From: Aricia agestis | Taxonomy: Eukaryota > Arthropoda > Insecta > Lepidoptera > Lycaenidae | NCBI RefSeq assembly: GCF_905147365.1 | Contig: NC_056406.1 | Location: 3,298,501 to 3,362,500 of the forward strand | DNA length: 64,000 bases | Direction: 5' to 3' | Part shown: positions 33,435-45,030 of the stretch, piece after piece | How positions within the stretch are numbered: the first letter of the stretch is position 1 | How the letters are laid out: every line of letters starts with the position of its first letter | The notes under the pieces: generated by a model | The model's input: only the letters and a program-made list of their open reading frames with translations | What the model was told of the DNA's origin: nothing | The model's database searches: none | Translations under genes and position numbers: made by a program

Positions 33435-35838
33435 GGCTAATGCAAAAAGAAAAATATTTATTAAATAAATCTTAACAATCAAGCCAAGGAAACACCGAAA
33501 GGGCTAATTTTGTGACACAAATAAAAAATTAAGACCCTCCTCTGTATCCTCTTCAATAGATGCAGCCGAAGCGGAAGATGAAGATGCATAGGCCTCATTT
33601 GTCCCTATTTTTCGCAACACTGGGTCAGGGACCTCGTAAGAGTGACAACATTTGTTAACCCTTTTTAATCCGAATCTTACGTACAAAATTGCGTTTAGGG
33701 TTGATGTTGATAAACTGTTCCTGAGTTTTGTTTTAACTAAGTTAACTTGGCTAAATACACGCTCTACGTCTGCATTTGAATGAGGTAATGTTAACAACAT
33801 TATTGCAAATACAGCCAGTTCTTTGAAGGGATTATTTTCAGCAGCGTCCTTGTAGTCCAAAACTTCACACCAAAATTTAATAGTAGAGGAAGTACACTGC
33901 CATTGTATAAAAACAATGTTTCGCCATTGTAATATAAGTTTATCAATTTCTGTAGCATTTACATTGAATTCTTGCGCTATTTCAATGATAGGTTTGATAA
34001 CTTTTAGCGTCTCCTGCACTGAAAACATTGAAATTTTCTGTAGAACTGCAAAGTTCGTGGGCAATCTCGATTGTAATTCTGTCACAAGTTTAAGAGTAAA
34101 ATTTATGCATCTCTGTTTAAGATTTTGCGTCACTTCTTGTGCTAAATCATACTCCCTTAACTTTGTTTCGAAAACGTATCCCATATACACGGACGGATCT
34201 ATATAACTGGCAATATTTTGTGTCAGTACGTCAACTCTGGCTGTAGGATTCAAAATGCGGCGACTTATAGATTCCGTTAAGCCAATAAGGTCATTGTAAA
34301 GTTTTGTTATTTCAACATCATTACTTTCAAAAAGTTTATTTACCGTTTGGACTTCTCGAACGATTGGCTTAATATAAATTAAATATAAATGGTTTACGGG
34401 ATCATTGTACATATTGTATAACATTTCTGCCATATAACATTGTTCGCTGCTTCTGGAAACTTGAAACAACAGTTTCAACTCGTCCCATTGTTCCAAAATA
34501 CGAACCACAGCTGGCTCAATGGATATCCATCTAGTATTGCATAGTCGAGGAATCTTAAGAGGCTCTGATCCACAGTTCATGGTTTTGTATAATTATTTAT
34601 AGTACATTTGCCGCTTCGACGAATGACTGAACCAGTTAAAAGTTTCACGTATTAAAAAGTCTATATTTCTAGGAAGTGTCCGTTCAGAGGCATGCGACAT
34701 TGCTAACTGTAAGGAGTGACACACGCAGCGTACTAATACCAAGTTGTCTTTGCCAGTTTCATTTTTTAGCAATTGATGGACACCGTTTGTGGTACCCGTC
34801 ATAACATTCGCGTTATCGGTGCCAATGCCGATTATATTTTTTATATTCAAATTTAAACCGGAAAGCAATATTTTTAAGCCATTAACTATCCCGTTTGCTG
34901 TTCCGTCTTCAATTTCGACTATTCCCAAGAAAGTGGAAACAATTTTCTTCAACGATAAGCTGAAATATGTAACCGTCACGCCTAACAATTTGCTTACTGA
35001 AACATCTGTTGATTCATCCATGAATATACTATATTCTTGATCTCCAATATCATCTACTAATTCTTGACAGAAATGTGGTACCAAAACATTCTTAATTATA
35101 TTTGTGCACTTTGTTCTGTGCAGTCGCAAGTCAGCACTTTGGCTATCGCTAAATCTGTTCTTACATACTTGTGACAAATGATCAGTGGTTAGTATTGAAC
35201 AATGTTCACAAATGAACAAAGAAAGTGTACTTTCAGCTTTTTGAGTGTTGAGATTTTTTATCACCTTCGGGAACACAATTTTTTTGACCTCTTAAAGGTT
35301 CCATTGCTTTTAGGTGTTTGGAGGACGAAGCATGTTGTTTAAAAAAAAAATATTTTGCCACTAACTGACTCTTGCAATACAGTAGGCCTTTGTGGTATCA
35401 CTTTCGACCGGCTGAAGCCACTCTTTAAAATCGGATATCAATTCCCATTCTGCACGGTAATGTTGGCTGTATTTTGGAGGCATTGTCAATTTTATCTCTT
35501 TTTAATAACTCTCAACGCACGTAATCACGTATGCAAATCAGACAAAACAAAAGGTACCGTTGATGACAATGTCGACTGTTGCTATAAACTACTACGAATT
35601 ACGATATGAAGTTCAATCTAAGGGGGATTCCCCAAATCATAGAGTATAGACCTCTGTGGTCCCGTTCAGAAACATCGCATTATTCTGGGTTCGTGTTTGC
35701 ATTAAGAAATTCAAGTGTGAATAAGCTTTCCAATTAAAATGCTAAAAAATATGCTATATGCTAAACTGAATTTATGCATGCCAAATCACTTAGTAAAATG
35801 CTAAATTTAGCCATAAAAATGCTAAATTGGCAGCACTG
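33435..35838 (-). mobile_element. hAT transposon copy (U6)
   Basis: Same breaks as U3: TAA stop near 34591 and the 4-bp deletion in the BED finger near 35379. An extra T-to-A change lengthens the nearby A tract to ten. Confidence 0.85.
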
Positions 35839-36931
35839 CTCTGTAGTTTCAGACCGACTTCCATAGGTGTTTTGATTGCTTTGCAATCTGTCATGTTGAA
35901 TCTATTTAACATACACTTGATATAACTTGTTTGATCCAATGTGATCTTGCCATTCTTTAATTTATTTATTCTCATACCTAAGATGTGATTGGCAGGACCC
36001 AGATCCTTTATCTCGAACTCTTTCATATGTTTTTTCTTTATAATATTTTTATTTTGAGATGTTTTCGATGAAAATAGAATTATATCATCGACATAATATA
36101 ATGCAATGATTATAATTTCATCATCTTGTTTATAAACATATACACAATGTTCTGAAGATAATCGTTTGAAGTTCAATTTATTGGTTAAAACCAAAGTTAA
36201 TTTTTTCATACCAGGCTTTTGCTGCCTGCATAATGGCACATATTGTATATTTTATATTAAGTTGTAATATAGTTAACAAATTATTATTTGTCACTCATGG
36301 TTGCATCATCTATGTCTCATTATCTAGGATTCTAGGCCGGGGCACCATTCCCAATTTGTACAGGAATGACTAAACATCAACTTTATATAAATAGTCATAT
36401 TTTTGTAATTACGAGCACACTTCGCTTTAAGCTCGCAAAATTGTAACTCACCTACAATAAACGGTCACGGTAAATAGTCTTTAAATAATTCTTATTACCT
36501 CCACACTGGTAGTTAAAAAACCATAAATTGCCTTATTTAGCTTGTAAACTTTATTTTCATTTCCTGGAACAATAAACTTTTCTGGTTGTTCCATATAAAT
36601 AGTTTCTGTTAAATTTCCATTCAAAAATGCAGTTTTTACATCCAGATGTACTATATACATATCATACTGAGCTGCCAGAGCTAGCAAAATTCTTATGGTT
36701 GAATATCTCACAACAGGGGCAAATGTTTCATTAAAATCAATTCCATATTTTTGGGTGTAACCTTTTGCTACTAATCTCGCTTTATACTTCAGTAATTCAC
36801 CATTTGAACCCCTCTTTTAGTAAAAACCCATTTACATTTTACTGCCTTTTTCCCTATAGGTAAATCTACAATATTCCAACATTTATTTATAAGAAAAGAG
36901 TTATACTCATCATCTATAGCATCCTTCCATT
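35839..36931 (-). pseudogene. Copia reverse transcriptase copy (U6)
   Basis: Pieces 36239-35790 and 36711-36481. It carries threonine where U1-U5 have alanine next to KRG, marking the U0/U6/U7 class. Confidence 0.88.
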
Positions 36932-37233
36932 TTAGCCAACTCCTTCATTTTAGCGAGAAGCTGTGAAGGGCGTTGTTGGCCCAGATCCATCTCCTTTACT
37001 AGTTTATGAAATTGGGCTTCCGCACTCTCTTGGTATATTTTTAACAATCTATTCTTCAGGGCTTTGTAACGCTGTTGCTCCGGAGCAACCCCCGGGGGTT
37101 CATCTATTAAATCAGCGATTTGGCTTAACTCCTCTTTGCCGAGTTTCGCTAACACCAAGTCATATTTCACATTTTCTGACTGGCGTTGTGGTCCCACGAC
37201 CGCTTCAAATTGGGCGAACCACATACGTGGCAT
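36910..37233 (-). pseudogene. Ty3/Gypsy gag fragment (U6)
   Basis: Identical at protein level to U1. The join with Copia falls near 36931. Confidence 0.8.
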
Positions 37234-37619
37234 ATCGGTCCAGGGATTGCCTGCTGCGGAGCCGGGTTGGCCATGTTACATGCGCGAAATTGTCTTTAAA
37301 ACTCGAAACTGTGCTTAACACGATATTGTCTGGTACGCGTGCACTCGATAAGTTCGTATGACGCACTTTTGTAACACTCGGCGCGACGCGGTGAGTTGCG
37401 TGGGCAGTAGGGAACAAAAAATCACGAAAAGAACACGAAAAAAATTATCACGTCGGGTGTAACCATTTTTTTTTTATAACTCCAGAGATTAACATAATGT
37501 AAAGGTAAAAAAGTATAAAAAGGATTAATTGTTTGATTGTAAAGGTTGGGTGGTTCATTGTCCATATTTTACCTTAACTGCAGCCAGCATTTGACGGATG
37601 GCTGTTTTTTTTTTTGCCC

Positions 37620-38672
37620 TCAGAGGGAGTCCAATGTAGAGAATTTGTCAAAATAATCAGGGTGACCCTGCATAAATCTGATAAGTCCATCTAGATCTCT
37701 ATTGAATATCAGAGACAGACCAGATAATGCACTAACTGCAACTGTAATGGGAACAAGAAGTTTTCCTCTTTCATTTTGTGGGCACAACATCGGATTCCCA
37801 TCATGAGTTACTGTTAATGTACCATACTGTGACACATTTATAGTGCCAGCCGTCAGATCCAATTCCGGAGCAGGGGGCTCCAACACACTGGTTCGAGATG
37901 ACACAGATGGTGTAGCTCTTACAGTGACTCTAGCAGGTGCAGATGGTACAGATAGTGCTAGTGTCTTCTTATCCACCTCTTCCATCATGTTAGAGACACC
38001 TGCTGACATCAGATTCCATAGGGTTGAGACATCTTTTAATGCAGACTCAAAACATTGCACCTGTCCTTGCAACATCTTCTCTTGAATTTTGAATGAGGAC
38101 AAGACATTTGCTAACTCAGTTAGGTTGTTCCTCGCATTTACAGTGACCCCAGCTTGGTAAGCTGCAAGAAGGGATCTTAATGTAATATCAAGATGTGTCA
38201 CACTCAATGTGCAGGCCTCCCTTACGAAAGGCAAGAGTTGATATACATCATCCTGTGATTTTCCTACTAGCATCCTGTATGTGCGCTCCAAGTTGCCTAC
38301 CTGTGGTGCAGCCAATATCTCGATTGATCTCAGAAATTCAAGAATTATTGAATCCAAAGGGTCAGATATTATCATCAAGGTTTTCCCCAGTCTTGAGACA
38401 GGATCTTCTTCTTTGCTCTCCCCTCTCACATTGTCTCTCTTAGGTGGCCTGGTTTGTTGGCCTTCTGTTTGAGGTCTGTGAGGAGTTTGGAGCTTGGATG
38501 TCACATTGGGGTCTATATTGGTTGGTGATAATAATTTCTGAACTATTGGACCCTCAGTCAATGACTCTATTTCTGATGCCTCCGGAGTCTGAAATGTAGA
38601 GCTCGCCCTACTTGCTCTATGACCATGATGATGCCTGCCCTTTCCACTTTGATTGGGATTTCTTGTAGACAT
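37620..38672 (-). CDS. Virus-like ORF copy (U6, 350 codons)
   Basis: Insert 37466-38739, T tract 10 nt. Carries E97K, shared with U3. An internal T run in the 3' part is 11 nt here and 10 nt elsewhere. Confidence 0.5.
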   Translation of the reverse strand: MSTRNPNQSGKGRHHHGHRASRASSTFQTPEASEIESLTEGPIVQKLLSPTNIDPNVTSKLQTPHRPQTEGQQTRPPKRDNVRGESKEEDPVSRLGKTLMIISDPLDSIILEFLRSIEILAAPQVGNLERTYRMLVGKSQDDVYQLLPFVREACTLSVTHLDITLRSLLAAYQAGVTVNARNNLTELANVLSSFKIQEKMLQGQVQCFESALKDVSTLWNLMSAGVSNMMEEVDKKTLALSVPSAPARVTVRATPSVSSRTSVLEPPAPELDLTAGTINVSQYGTLTVTHDGNPMLCPQNERGKLLVPITVAVSALSGLSLIFNRDLDGLIRFMQGHPDYFDKFSTLDSL

Positions 38673-38759
38673 GGTAATGTCTAGAAATCGTTTTAAAAGT
38701 TTTAAAACGATTTCTTTTTAAAACTTTTAAAAGTTTTACAAAAATTATCACGTCGGGGT

Positions 38760-38974
38760 TGTTGGAAATGTAACTAGTGAACGCAATCTCCTTAGTATTT
38801 AATTATTAAAAAAAAATATATGTCAGCTGTCACTATCATTTTGTAGAATGTAAAAATTACTGCTCGAGCTCTTGGCCCAACTTTTGCTGTGGTATGTACG
38901 ACTGTGCTCTTGAAAAATATAATATCTGAATTAATCTCATCCAGTGTTTATTTTCCCAACCATTTTCCTCAACA
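38760..38974 (-). mobile_element. Solo LTR copy (U6)
   Basis: Same length and termini. One SNP (CTGTCACTATC) is unique to this copy. Confidence 0.8.
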
Positions 38975-39583
38975 GGGGTCACCACTTTTGGAATTGTCTA
39001 TACTCTAGTGTTCTTGATCCTGATTTGGAGATAAATTAAAGAGTCGTTTCACTTGATTATATATTTTGGTAACTAAGATTATACGTGTCCCCTAATGCCC
39101 AGCTCGCACGCAACTGAGGTCCGTGGCCCTACGCCACCTCACCTTACATTTGTGTTAGCACTCTGTTGTGTTAGTACTGCAACTACGCATTCGCCACAAA
39201 CATAACTGCATTCATAACTCAGTACGTAATTTGTATGTGGGTTAGTACACTAATGCTTAACAGCGTCCATTAATGTAAACCGTTTTTATTCTTACTTGAT
39301 TTATTTTCTATGAGAGTTTTATTTTTGACAAAGTGTAAAATTAACTTAGGTAGTAAATGTATACTTATGCCGCCTATAAGTTGGTAAGTTGTGATTTTTG
39401 ACTGATAAAGATTTACTTAAATAGTCAATTTTGTGATAAGATAATACTTAAACTTACTTATAATTCGAAATGTCCATATTATGTTCCCATAGTCCATATT
39501 AAACATGCTGTGGTGGCTAATGCAAAAAGAAAAATATTTATTAAATAAATCTTAACAATCAAGCCAAGGAAACACCGAAAGGG

Positions 39584-41356
39584 CTAATTTTGTGACACAA
39601 ATAAAAAATTAAGACCCTCCTCTGTATCCTCTTCAATAGATGCAGCCGAAGCGGAAGATGAAGATGCATAGGCCTCATTTGTCCCTATTTTTCGCAACAC
39701 TGGGTCAGGGACCTCGTAAGAGTGACAACATTTGTTAACCCTTTTTAATCCGAATCTTACGTACAAAATTGCGTTTAGGGTTGATGTTGATAAACTGTTC
39801 CTGAGTTTTGTTTTAACTAAGTTAACTTGGCTAAATACACGCTCTACGTCTGCATTTGAATGAGGTAATGTTAACAACATTATTGCAAATACAGCCAGTT
39901 CTTTGAAGGGATTATTTTCAGCAGCGTCCTTGTAGTCCAAAACTTCACACCAAAATTTAATAGTAGAGGAAGTACACTGCCATTGTATAAAAACAATGTT
40001 TCGCCATTGTAATATAAGTTTATCAATTTCTGTAGCATTTACATTGAATTCTTGCGCTATTTCAATGATAGGTTTGATAACTTTTAGCGTCTCCTGCACT
40101 GAAAACATTGAAATTTTCTGTAGAACTGCAAAGTTCGTGGGCAATCTCGATTGTAATTCTGTCACAAGTTTAAGAGTAAAATTTATGCATCTCTGTTTAA
40201 GATTTTGCGTCACTTCTTGTGCTAAATCATACTCCCTTAACTTTGTTTCGAAAACGTATCCCATATACACGAACGGATCTATATAACTGGCAATATTTTG
40301 TGTCAGTACGTCAACTCTGGCTGTAGGATTCAAAATGCGGCGACTTATAGATTCCGTTAAGCCAATAAGGTCATTGTAAAGTTTTGTTATTTCAACATCA
40401 TTACTTTCAAAAAGTTTATTTACCGTTTGGACTTCTCGAACGATTGGCTTAATATAAATTAAATATAAATGGTTTACGGGATCATTGTACATATTGTATA
40501 ACATTTCTGCCATATAACATTGTTCGCTGCTTCTGGCAACTTGAAACAACAGTTTCAACTCGTCCCATTGTTCCAAAATACGAACCACAGCTGGCTCAAT
40601 GGATATCCATCTAGTATTGCATAGTCGAGGAATCTTAAGAGGCTCTGATCCACAGTTCATGGTTTTGTATAATTCTTTATAGTACATTTGCCGCTTCGAC
40701 GAATGACTGAACCAGTTAAAAGTTTCACGTATTAAAAAGTCTATATTTCTAGGAAGTGTCCGTTCAGAGGCATGCGACATTGCTAACTGTAAGGAGTGAC
40801 ACACGCAGCGTACTAATACCAAGTTGTCTTTGCCAGTTTCATTTTTTAGCAATTGATGGACACCGTTTGTGGTACCCGTCATAACATTCGCGTTATCGGT
40901 GCCAATGCCGATTATATTTTTTATATTCAAATTTAAACCGGAAAGCAATATTTTTAAGCCATTAACTATCCCGTTTGCTGTTCCGTCTTCAATTTCGACT
41001 ATTCCCAAGAAAGTGGAAACAATTTTCTTCAACGATAAGCTGAAATATGTAACCGTCACGCCTAACAATTTGCTTACTGAAACATCTGTTGATTCATCCA
41101 TGAATATACTATATTCTTGATCTCCAATATCATCTACTAATTCTTGACAGAAATGTGGTGCCAAAACATTCTTAATTATATTTGTGCACTTTGTTCTGTG
41201 CAGTCGCAAGTCAGCACTTTGGCTATCGCTAAATCTGTTCTTACATACTTGTGACAAATGATCAGTGGTTAGTATTGAACAATGTTCACAAATGAACAAA
41301 GAAAGTGTACTTTCAGCTTTTTGAGTGTTGAGATTTTTTATCACCTTCGGGAACAC
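39584..41356 (-). CDS. hAT transposase core, longest open copy (590 codons)
   Basis: A hAT-superfamily transposase would bind element ends and cut them out by hydrolysis in the nucleus. The core shows an acidic motif SIFMDEST (D near residue 87), GIGTDNANVM (second acidic block near 155), and the diagnostic hAT C-terminal dimerisation region with SNADVERVFS near residue 502, followed by an acidic serine-rich tail. The open frame begins at a GTG and lacks an ATG. The real N terminus is the BED zinc finger encoded at 41573-41313 in a different frame; the two meet at an A7 run near 41357-41366, where one base separates the frames. Whether that is an old deletion or ribosomal slippage is not decidable here. 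Every copy shares it, so it predates amplification. Confidence 0.88.
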   Translation of the reverse strand: MFPKVIKNLNTQKAESTLSLFICEHCSILTTDHLSQVCKNRFSDSQSADLRLHRTKCTNIIKNVLAPHFCQELVDDIGDQEYSIFMDESTDVSVSKLLGVTVTYFSLSLKKIVSTFLGIVEIEDGTANGIVNGLKILLSGLNLNIKNIIGIGTDNANVMTGTTNGVHQLLKNETGKDNLVLVRCVCHSLQLAMSHASERTLPRNIDFLIRETFNWFSHSSKRQMYYKELYKTMNCGSEPLKIPRLCNTRWISIEPAVVRILEQWDELKLLFQVARSSEQCYMAEMLYNMYNDPVNHLYLIYIKPIVREVQTVNKLFESNDVEITKLYNDLIGLTESISRRILNPTARVDVLTQNIASYIDPFVYMGYVFETKLREYDLAQEVTQNLKQRCINFTLKLVTELQSRLPTNFAVLQKISMFSVQETLKVIKPIIEIAQEFNVNATEIDKLILQWRNIVFIQWQCTSSTIKFWCEVLDYKDAAENNPFKELAVFAIMLLTLPHSNADVERVFSQVNLVKTKLRNSLSTSTLNAILYVRFGLKRVNKCCHSYEVPDPVLRKIGTNEAYASSSSASAASIEEDTEEGLNFLFVSQN

Positions 41357-41573
41357 AATTTTTTTGACCTCTTAAAGGTTCCATTGCTTTTAGGTGTTTG
41401 GAGGACGAAGCATGTTGTTTTAAAAAAATATATTTTGCCACTAACTGACTCTTGCAATACTTACAGTAGGCCTTTGTGGTATCACTTTCGACCGGCTGAA
41501 GCCACTCTTTAAAATCGGATATCAATTCCCATTCTGCACGGTAATGTTGGCTGTATTTTGGAGGCATTGTCAA
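41313..41573 (-). CDS. BED-type zinc finger N-terminal part of hAT transposase (86 codons)
   Basis: Starts with ATG at 41573. It shows an aromatic-rich start (WELISDFKEWL) and a zinc site CKYC with HASSSKH, the usual BED arrangement for DNA binding by hAT transposases. It ends after an out-of-frame tail past the A7 run. The same ORF occurs in U1, U2, U4 and U5 and is destroyed by a 4-bp deletion in U3 and U6. Confidence 0.75.
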   Translation of the reverse strand: MTMPPKYSQHYRAEWELISDFKEWLQPVESDTTKAYCKYCKSQLVAKYIFLKQHASSSKHLKAMEPLRGQKNCVPEGDKKSQHSKS

Positions 41574-41922
41574 TTTTATCTCTTTTTAATAACTCTCAAC
41601 GCACGTAATCACGTATGCAAATCAGACAAAACAAAAGGTACCGTTGATGATAATGTCGACTGTTGCTATAAACTACTACGAATTACGATATGAAGTTCAA
41701 TCTAAGGGGGATTCCCCAAATCATAGAGTATAGACCTCTGTGGTCCCGTTCAGAAACATCGCATTATTCTGGGTTCGTGTTTGCATTAAGAAATTCAAGT
41801 GTGAATAAGCTTTCCAATTAAAATGCTAAAAAATATGCTATATGCTAAACTGAATTTATGCATGCCAAATCACTTAGTAAAATGCTAAATTTAGCCATAA
41901 AAATGCTAAATTGGCAGCACTG

Positions 41923-42988
41923 CTCTGTAGTTTCAGACCGACTTCCATAGGTGTTTTGATTGCTTTGCAATCTGTCATGTTGAATCTATTTAACATACAC
42001 TTGATATAACTTGTTTGATCCAATGTGATCTTGCCATTCTTTAATTTATTTATTCTCATACCTAAGATGTGATTGGCAGGACCCAGATCCTTTATCTCGA
42101 ACTCTTTCATATGTTTTTTCTTTATAATATTTTTATTTTGAGATGTTTTCGATGAAAATAGAATTATATCATCGACATAATATAATGCAATGATTATAAT
42201 TTCATCATCTTGTTTATAAACATATACACAATGTTCTGAAGATAATCGTTTGAAGTTCAATTTATTGGTTAAAACCAAAGTTAATTTTTTCATACCAGGC
42301 TTTTGCTGCCTGCATAATGGCACATATTGTATATTTTATATTAAGTTGTAATATAGTTAACAAATTATTATTTGTCACTCATGGTTGCATCATCTATGTC
42401 TCATTATCTAGGATTCTAGGCCGGGGCACCATTCCCAATTTGTACAGGAATGACTAAACATCAACTTTATATAAATAGTCATATTTTTGTAATTACGAGC
42501 ACACTTCGCTTTAAGCTCGCAAAATTGTAACTCACCTACAATAAACGGTCACGGTAAATAGTCTTTAAATAATTCTTATTACCTCCACACTGGTAGTTAA
42601 AAAACCATAAATTGCCTTATTTAGCTTGTTGTTTAGTGATGGTTGTTCCATATAAATAGTTTCTGTTAAATTTCCATTCAAAAATGCAGTTTTTACATCC
42701 AGATGTACTATATACATATCATACTGAGCTGCCAGAGCTAGCAAAATTCTTATGGTTGAATATCTCACAACAGGGGCAAATGTTTCATTAAAATCAATTC
42801 CATATTTTTGGGTGTAACCTTTTGCTACTAATCTCGCTTTATACTTCAGTAATTCACCATTTGAACCCCTCTTTTAGTAAAAACCCATTTACATTTTACT
42901 GCCTTTTTCCCTATAGGTAAATCTACAATATTCCAACATTTATTTATAAGAAAAGAGTTATACTCATCATCTATAGCATCCTTCCATT
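41923..42988 (-). pseudogene. Copia reverse transcriptase copy with unique indel (U7)
   Basis: Between the EQP and KLNKAIYGF blocks, the sequence present in other units is replaced by a shorter one (about 42628-42640). Frame is kept, giving a 67-codon rather than a 76-codon piece. The source of the replacement is unknown. Confidence 0.88.
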
Positions 42989-43290
42989 TTAGCCAACTCC
43001 TTCATTTTAGCGAGAAGCTGTGAAGGGCGTTGTTGGCCCAGATCCATCTCCTTTACTAGTTTATGAAATTGGGCTTCCGCACTCTCTTTGTATATTTTTA
43101 ACAATCTATTCTTCAGGGCTTTGTAACGCTGTTGCTCCGGAGCAACCCCCGGGGGTTCATCTATTAAATCAGCGATTTGGCTTAACTCCTCTTTGCCGAG
43201 TTTCGCTAACACCAAGTCATATTTCACATTTTCTGACTGGCGTTGTGGTCCCACGACCGCTTCAAATTGGGCGAACCACATACGTGGCAT
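42967..43290 (-). pseudogene. Ty3/Gypsy gag fragment (U7)
   Basis: One unique change, Q to K, in the KIYQESAE block (near 43090). Otherwise as U1. Confidence 0.8.
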
Positions 43291-43675
43291 ATCGGTCCAG
43301 GGATTGCCTGCTGCGGAGCCGGGTTGGCCATGTTACATGCGCGAAATTGTCTTTAAAACTCGAAACTGTGCTTAACACGATATTGTCTGGTACGCGTGCA
43401 CTCGATAAGTTCGTATGACGCACTTTTGTAACACTCGGCGCGACGCGGTGAGTTGCGTGGGCAGTAGGGAACAAAAAATCACGAAAAGAACACGAAAAAA
43501 ATTATCACGTCGGGTGTAACCATTTTTTTTTTATAACTCCAGAGATTAACATAATGTAAAGGTAAAAAAGTATAAAAAGGATTAATTGTTTGATTGTAAA
43601 GGTTGGGTGGTTCATTGTCCATATTTTACCTTAACTGCAGCCAGCATTTGACGGATGGCTGTTTTTTTTTTGCCC

Positions 43676-44728
43676 TCAGAGGGAGTCCAATGTAGAGAAT
43701 TTGTCAAAATAATCAGGGTGACCCTGCATAAATCTGATAAGTCCATCTAGATCTCTATTGAATATCAGAGACAGACCAGATAATGCACTAACTGCAACTG
43801 TAATGGGAACAAGAAGTTTTCCTCTTTCATTTTGTGGGCACAACATCGGATTCCCATCATGAGTTACTGTTAATGTACCATACTGTGACACATTTATAGT
43901 GCCAGCCGTCAGATCCAATTCCGGAGCAGGGGGCTCCAACACACTGGTTCGAGATGACACAGATGGTGTAGCTCTTACAGTGACTCTAGCAGGTGCAGAT
44001 GGTACAGATAGTGCTAGTGTCTTCTTATCCACCTCTTCCATCATGTTAGAGACACCTGCTGACATCAGATTCCATAGGGTTGAGACATCTTTTAATGCAG
44101 ACTCAAAACATTGAACCTGTCCTTGCAACATCTTCTCTTGAATTTTGAATGAGGACAAGACATTTGCTAACTCAGTTAGGTTGTTCCTCGCATTTACAGT
44201 GACCCCAGCTTGGTAAGCTGCAAGAAGGGATCTTAATGTAATATCAAGATGTGTCACACTCAATGTGCAGGCCTCCCTTACGAAAGGCAAGAGTTGATAT
44301 ACATCATCCTGTGATTTTCCTACTAGCATCCTGTATGTGCGCTCCAAGTTGCCTACCTGTGGTGCAGCCAATATCTCGATTGATCTCAGAAATTCAAGAA
44401 TTATTGAATCCAAAGGGTCAGATATTATCATCAAGGTTTCCCCCAGTCTTGAGACAGGATCTTCTTCTTTGCTCTCCCCTCTCACATTGTCTCTCTTAGG
44501 TGGCCTGGTTTGTTGGCCTTCTGTTTGAGGTCTGTGAGGAGTTTGGAGCTTGGATGTCACATTGGGGTCTATATTGGTTGGTGATAATAATTTCTGAACT
44601 ATTGGACCCTCAGTCAATGACTCTATTTCTGATGCCTCCGGAGTCTGAAATGTAGAGCTCGCCCTACTTGCTCTATGACCATGATGATGCCTGCCCTTTC
44701 CACTTTGATTGGGATTTCTTGTAGACAT
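43676..44728 (-). CDS. Virus-like ORF copy (U7, 350 codons)
   Basis: Insert 43523-44795, T tract 10 nt. Protein as U0. A silent SNP at about 44114 is shared with U3. Confidence 0.5.
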   Translation of the reverse strand: MSTRNPNQSGKGRHHHGHRASRASSTFQTPEASEIESLTEGPIVQKLLSPTNIDPNVTSKLQTPHRPQTEGQQTRPPKRDNVRGESKEEDPVSRLGETLMIISDPLDSIILEFLRSIEILAAPQVGNLERTYRMLVGKSQDDVYQLLPFVREACTLSVTHLDITLRSLLAAYQAGVTVNARNNLTELANVLSSFKIQEKMLQGQVQCFESALKDVSTLWNLMSAGVSNMMEEVDKKTLALSVPSAPARVTVRATPSVSSRTSVLEPPAPELDLTAGTINVSQYGTLTVTHDGNPMLCPQNERGKLLVPITVAVSALSGLSLIFNRDLDGLIRFMQGHPDYFDKFSTLDSL

Positions 44729-44815
44729 GGTAATGTCTAGAAATCGTTTTAAAAGTTTTAAAACGATTTCTTTTTAAAACTTTTAAAAGTTTTACAAAAA
44801 TTATCACGTCGGGGT

Positions 44816-45030
44816 TGTTGGAAATGTAACTAGTGAACGCAATCTCCTTAGTATTTAATTATTAAAAAAAAATATATGTCAGCTGTCATTATCATTTTGT
44901 AGAATGTAAAAATTACTGCTCGAGCTCTTGGCCCAACTTTTGCTGTGGTATGTACGACTGTGCTCTTGAAAAATATAATATCTGAATTAATCTCATCCAG
45001 TGTTTATTTTCCCAACCATTTTCCTCAACA
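44816..45030 (-). mobile_element. Solo LTR copy (U7)
   Basis: Same length and termini as U0. Confidence 0.8.

Larger units (their letters stand above)
33435..39514. repeat. Array unit U6
   Basis: Its hAT half matches U3 (4-bp deletion, A-to-V, TAA stop). Its Copia/viral/LTR half matches U0 and U7 (TAGTAAAAAC, 10-nt T tract, a short deletion of GTTCATA in the spacer shared with U7). This looks like a recombination join inside the unit. Confidence 0.95.
39515..41922 (-). mobile_element. hAT transposon copy with intact core (U7)
   Basis: Both core-breaking changes seen in other units are absent here. The BED finger ORF is 41573-41313, with a unique F-to-I change after its CxxC. The finger and core are still in different frames, as in every copy. 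The 3' terminal repeat is missing, so the copy should not be mobile by itself. Confidence 0.87.
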
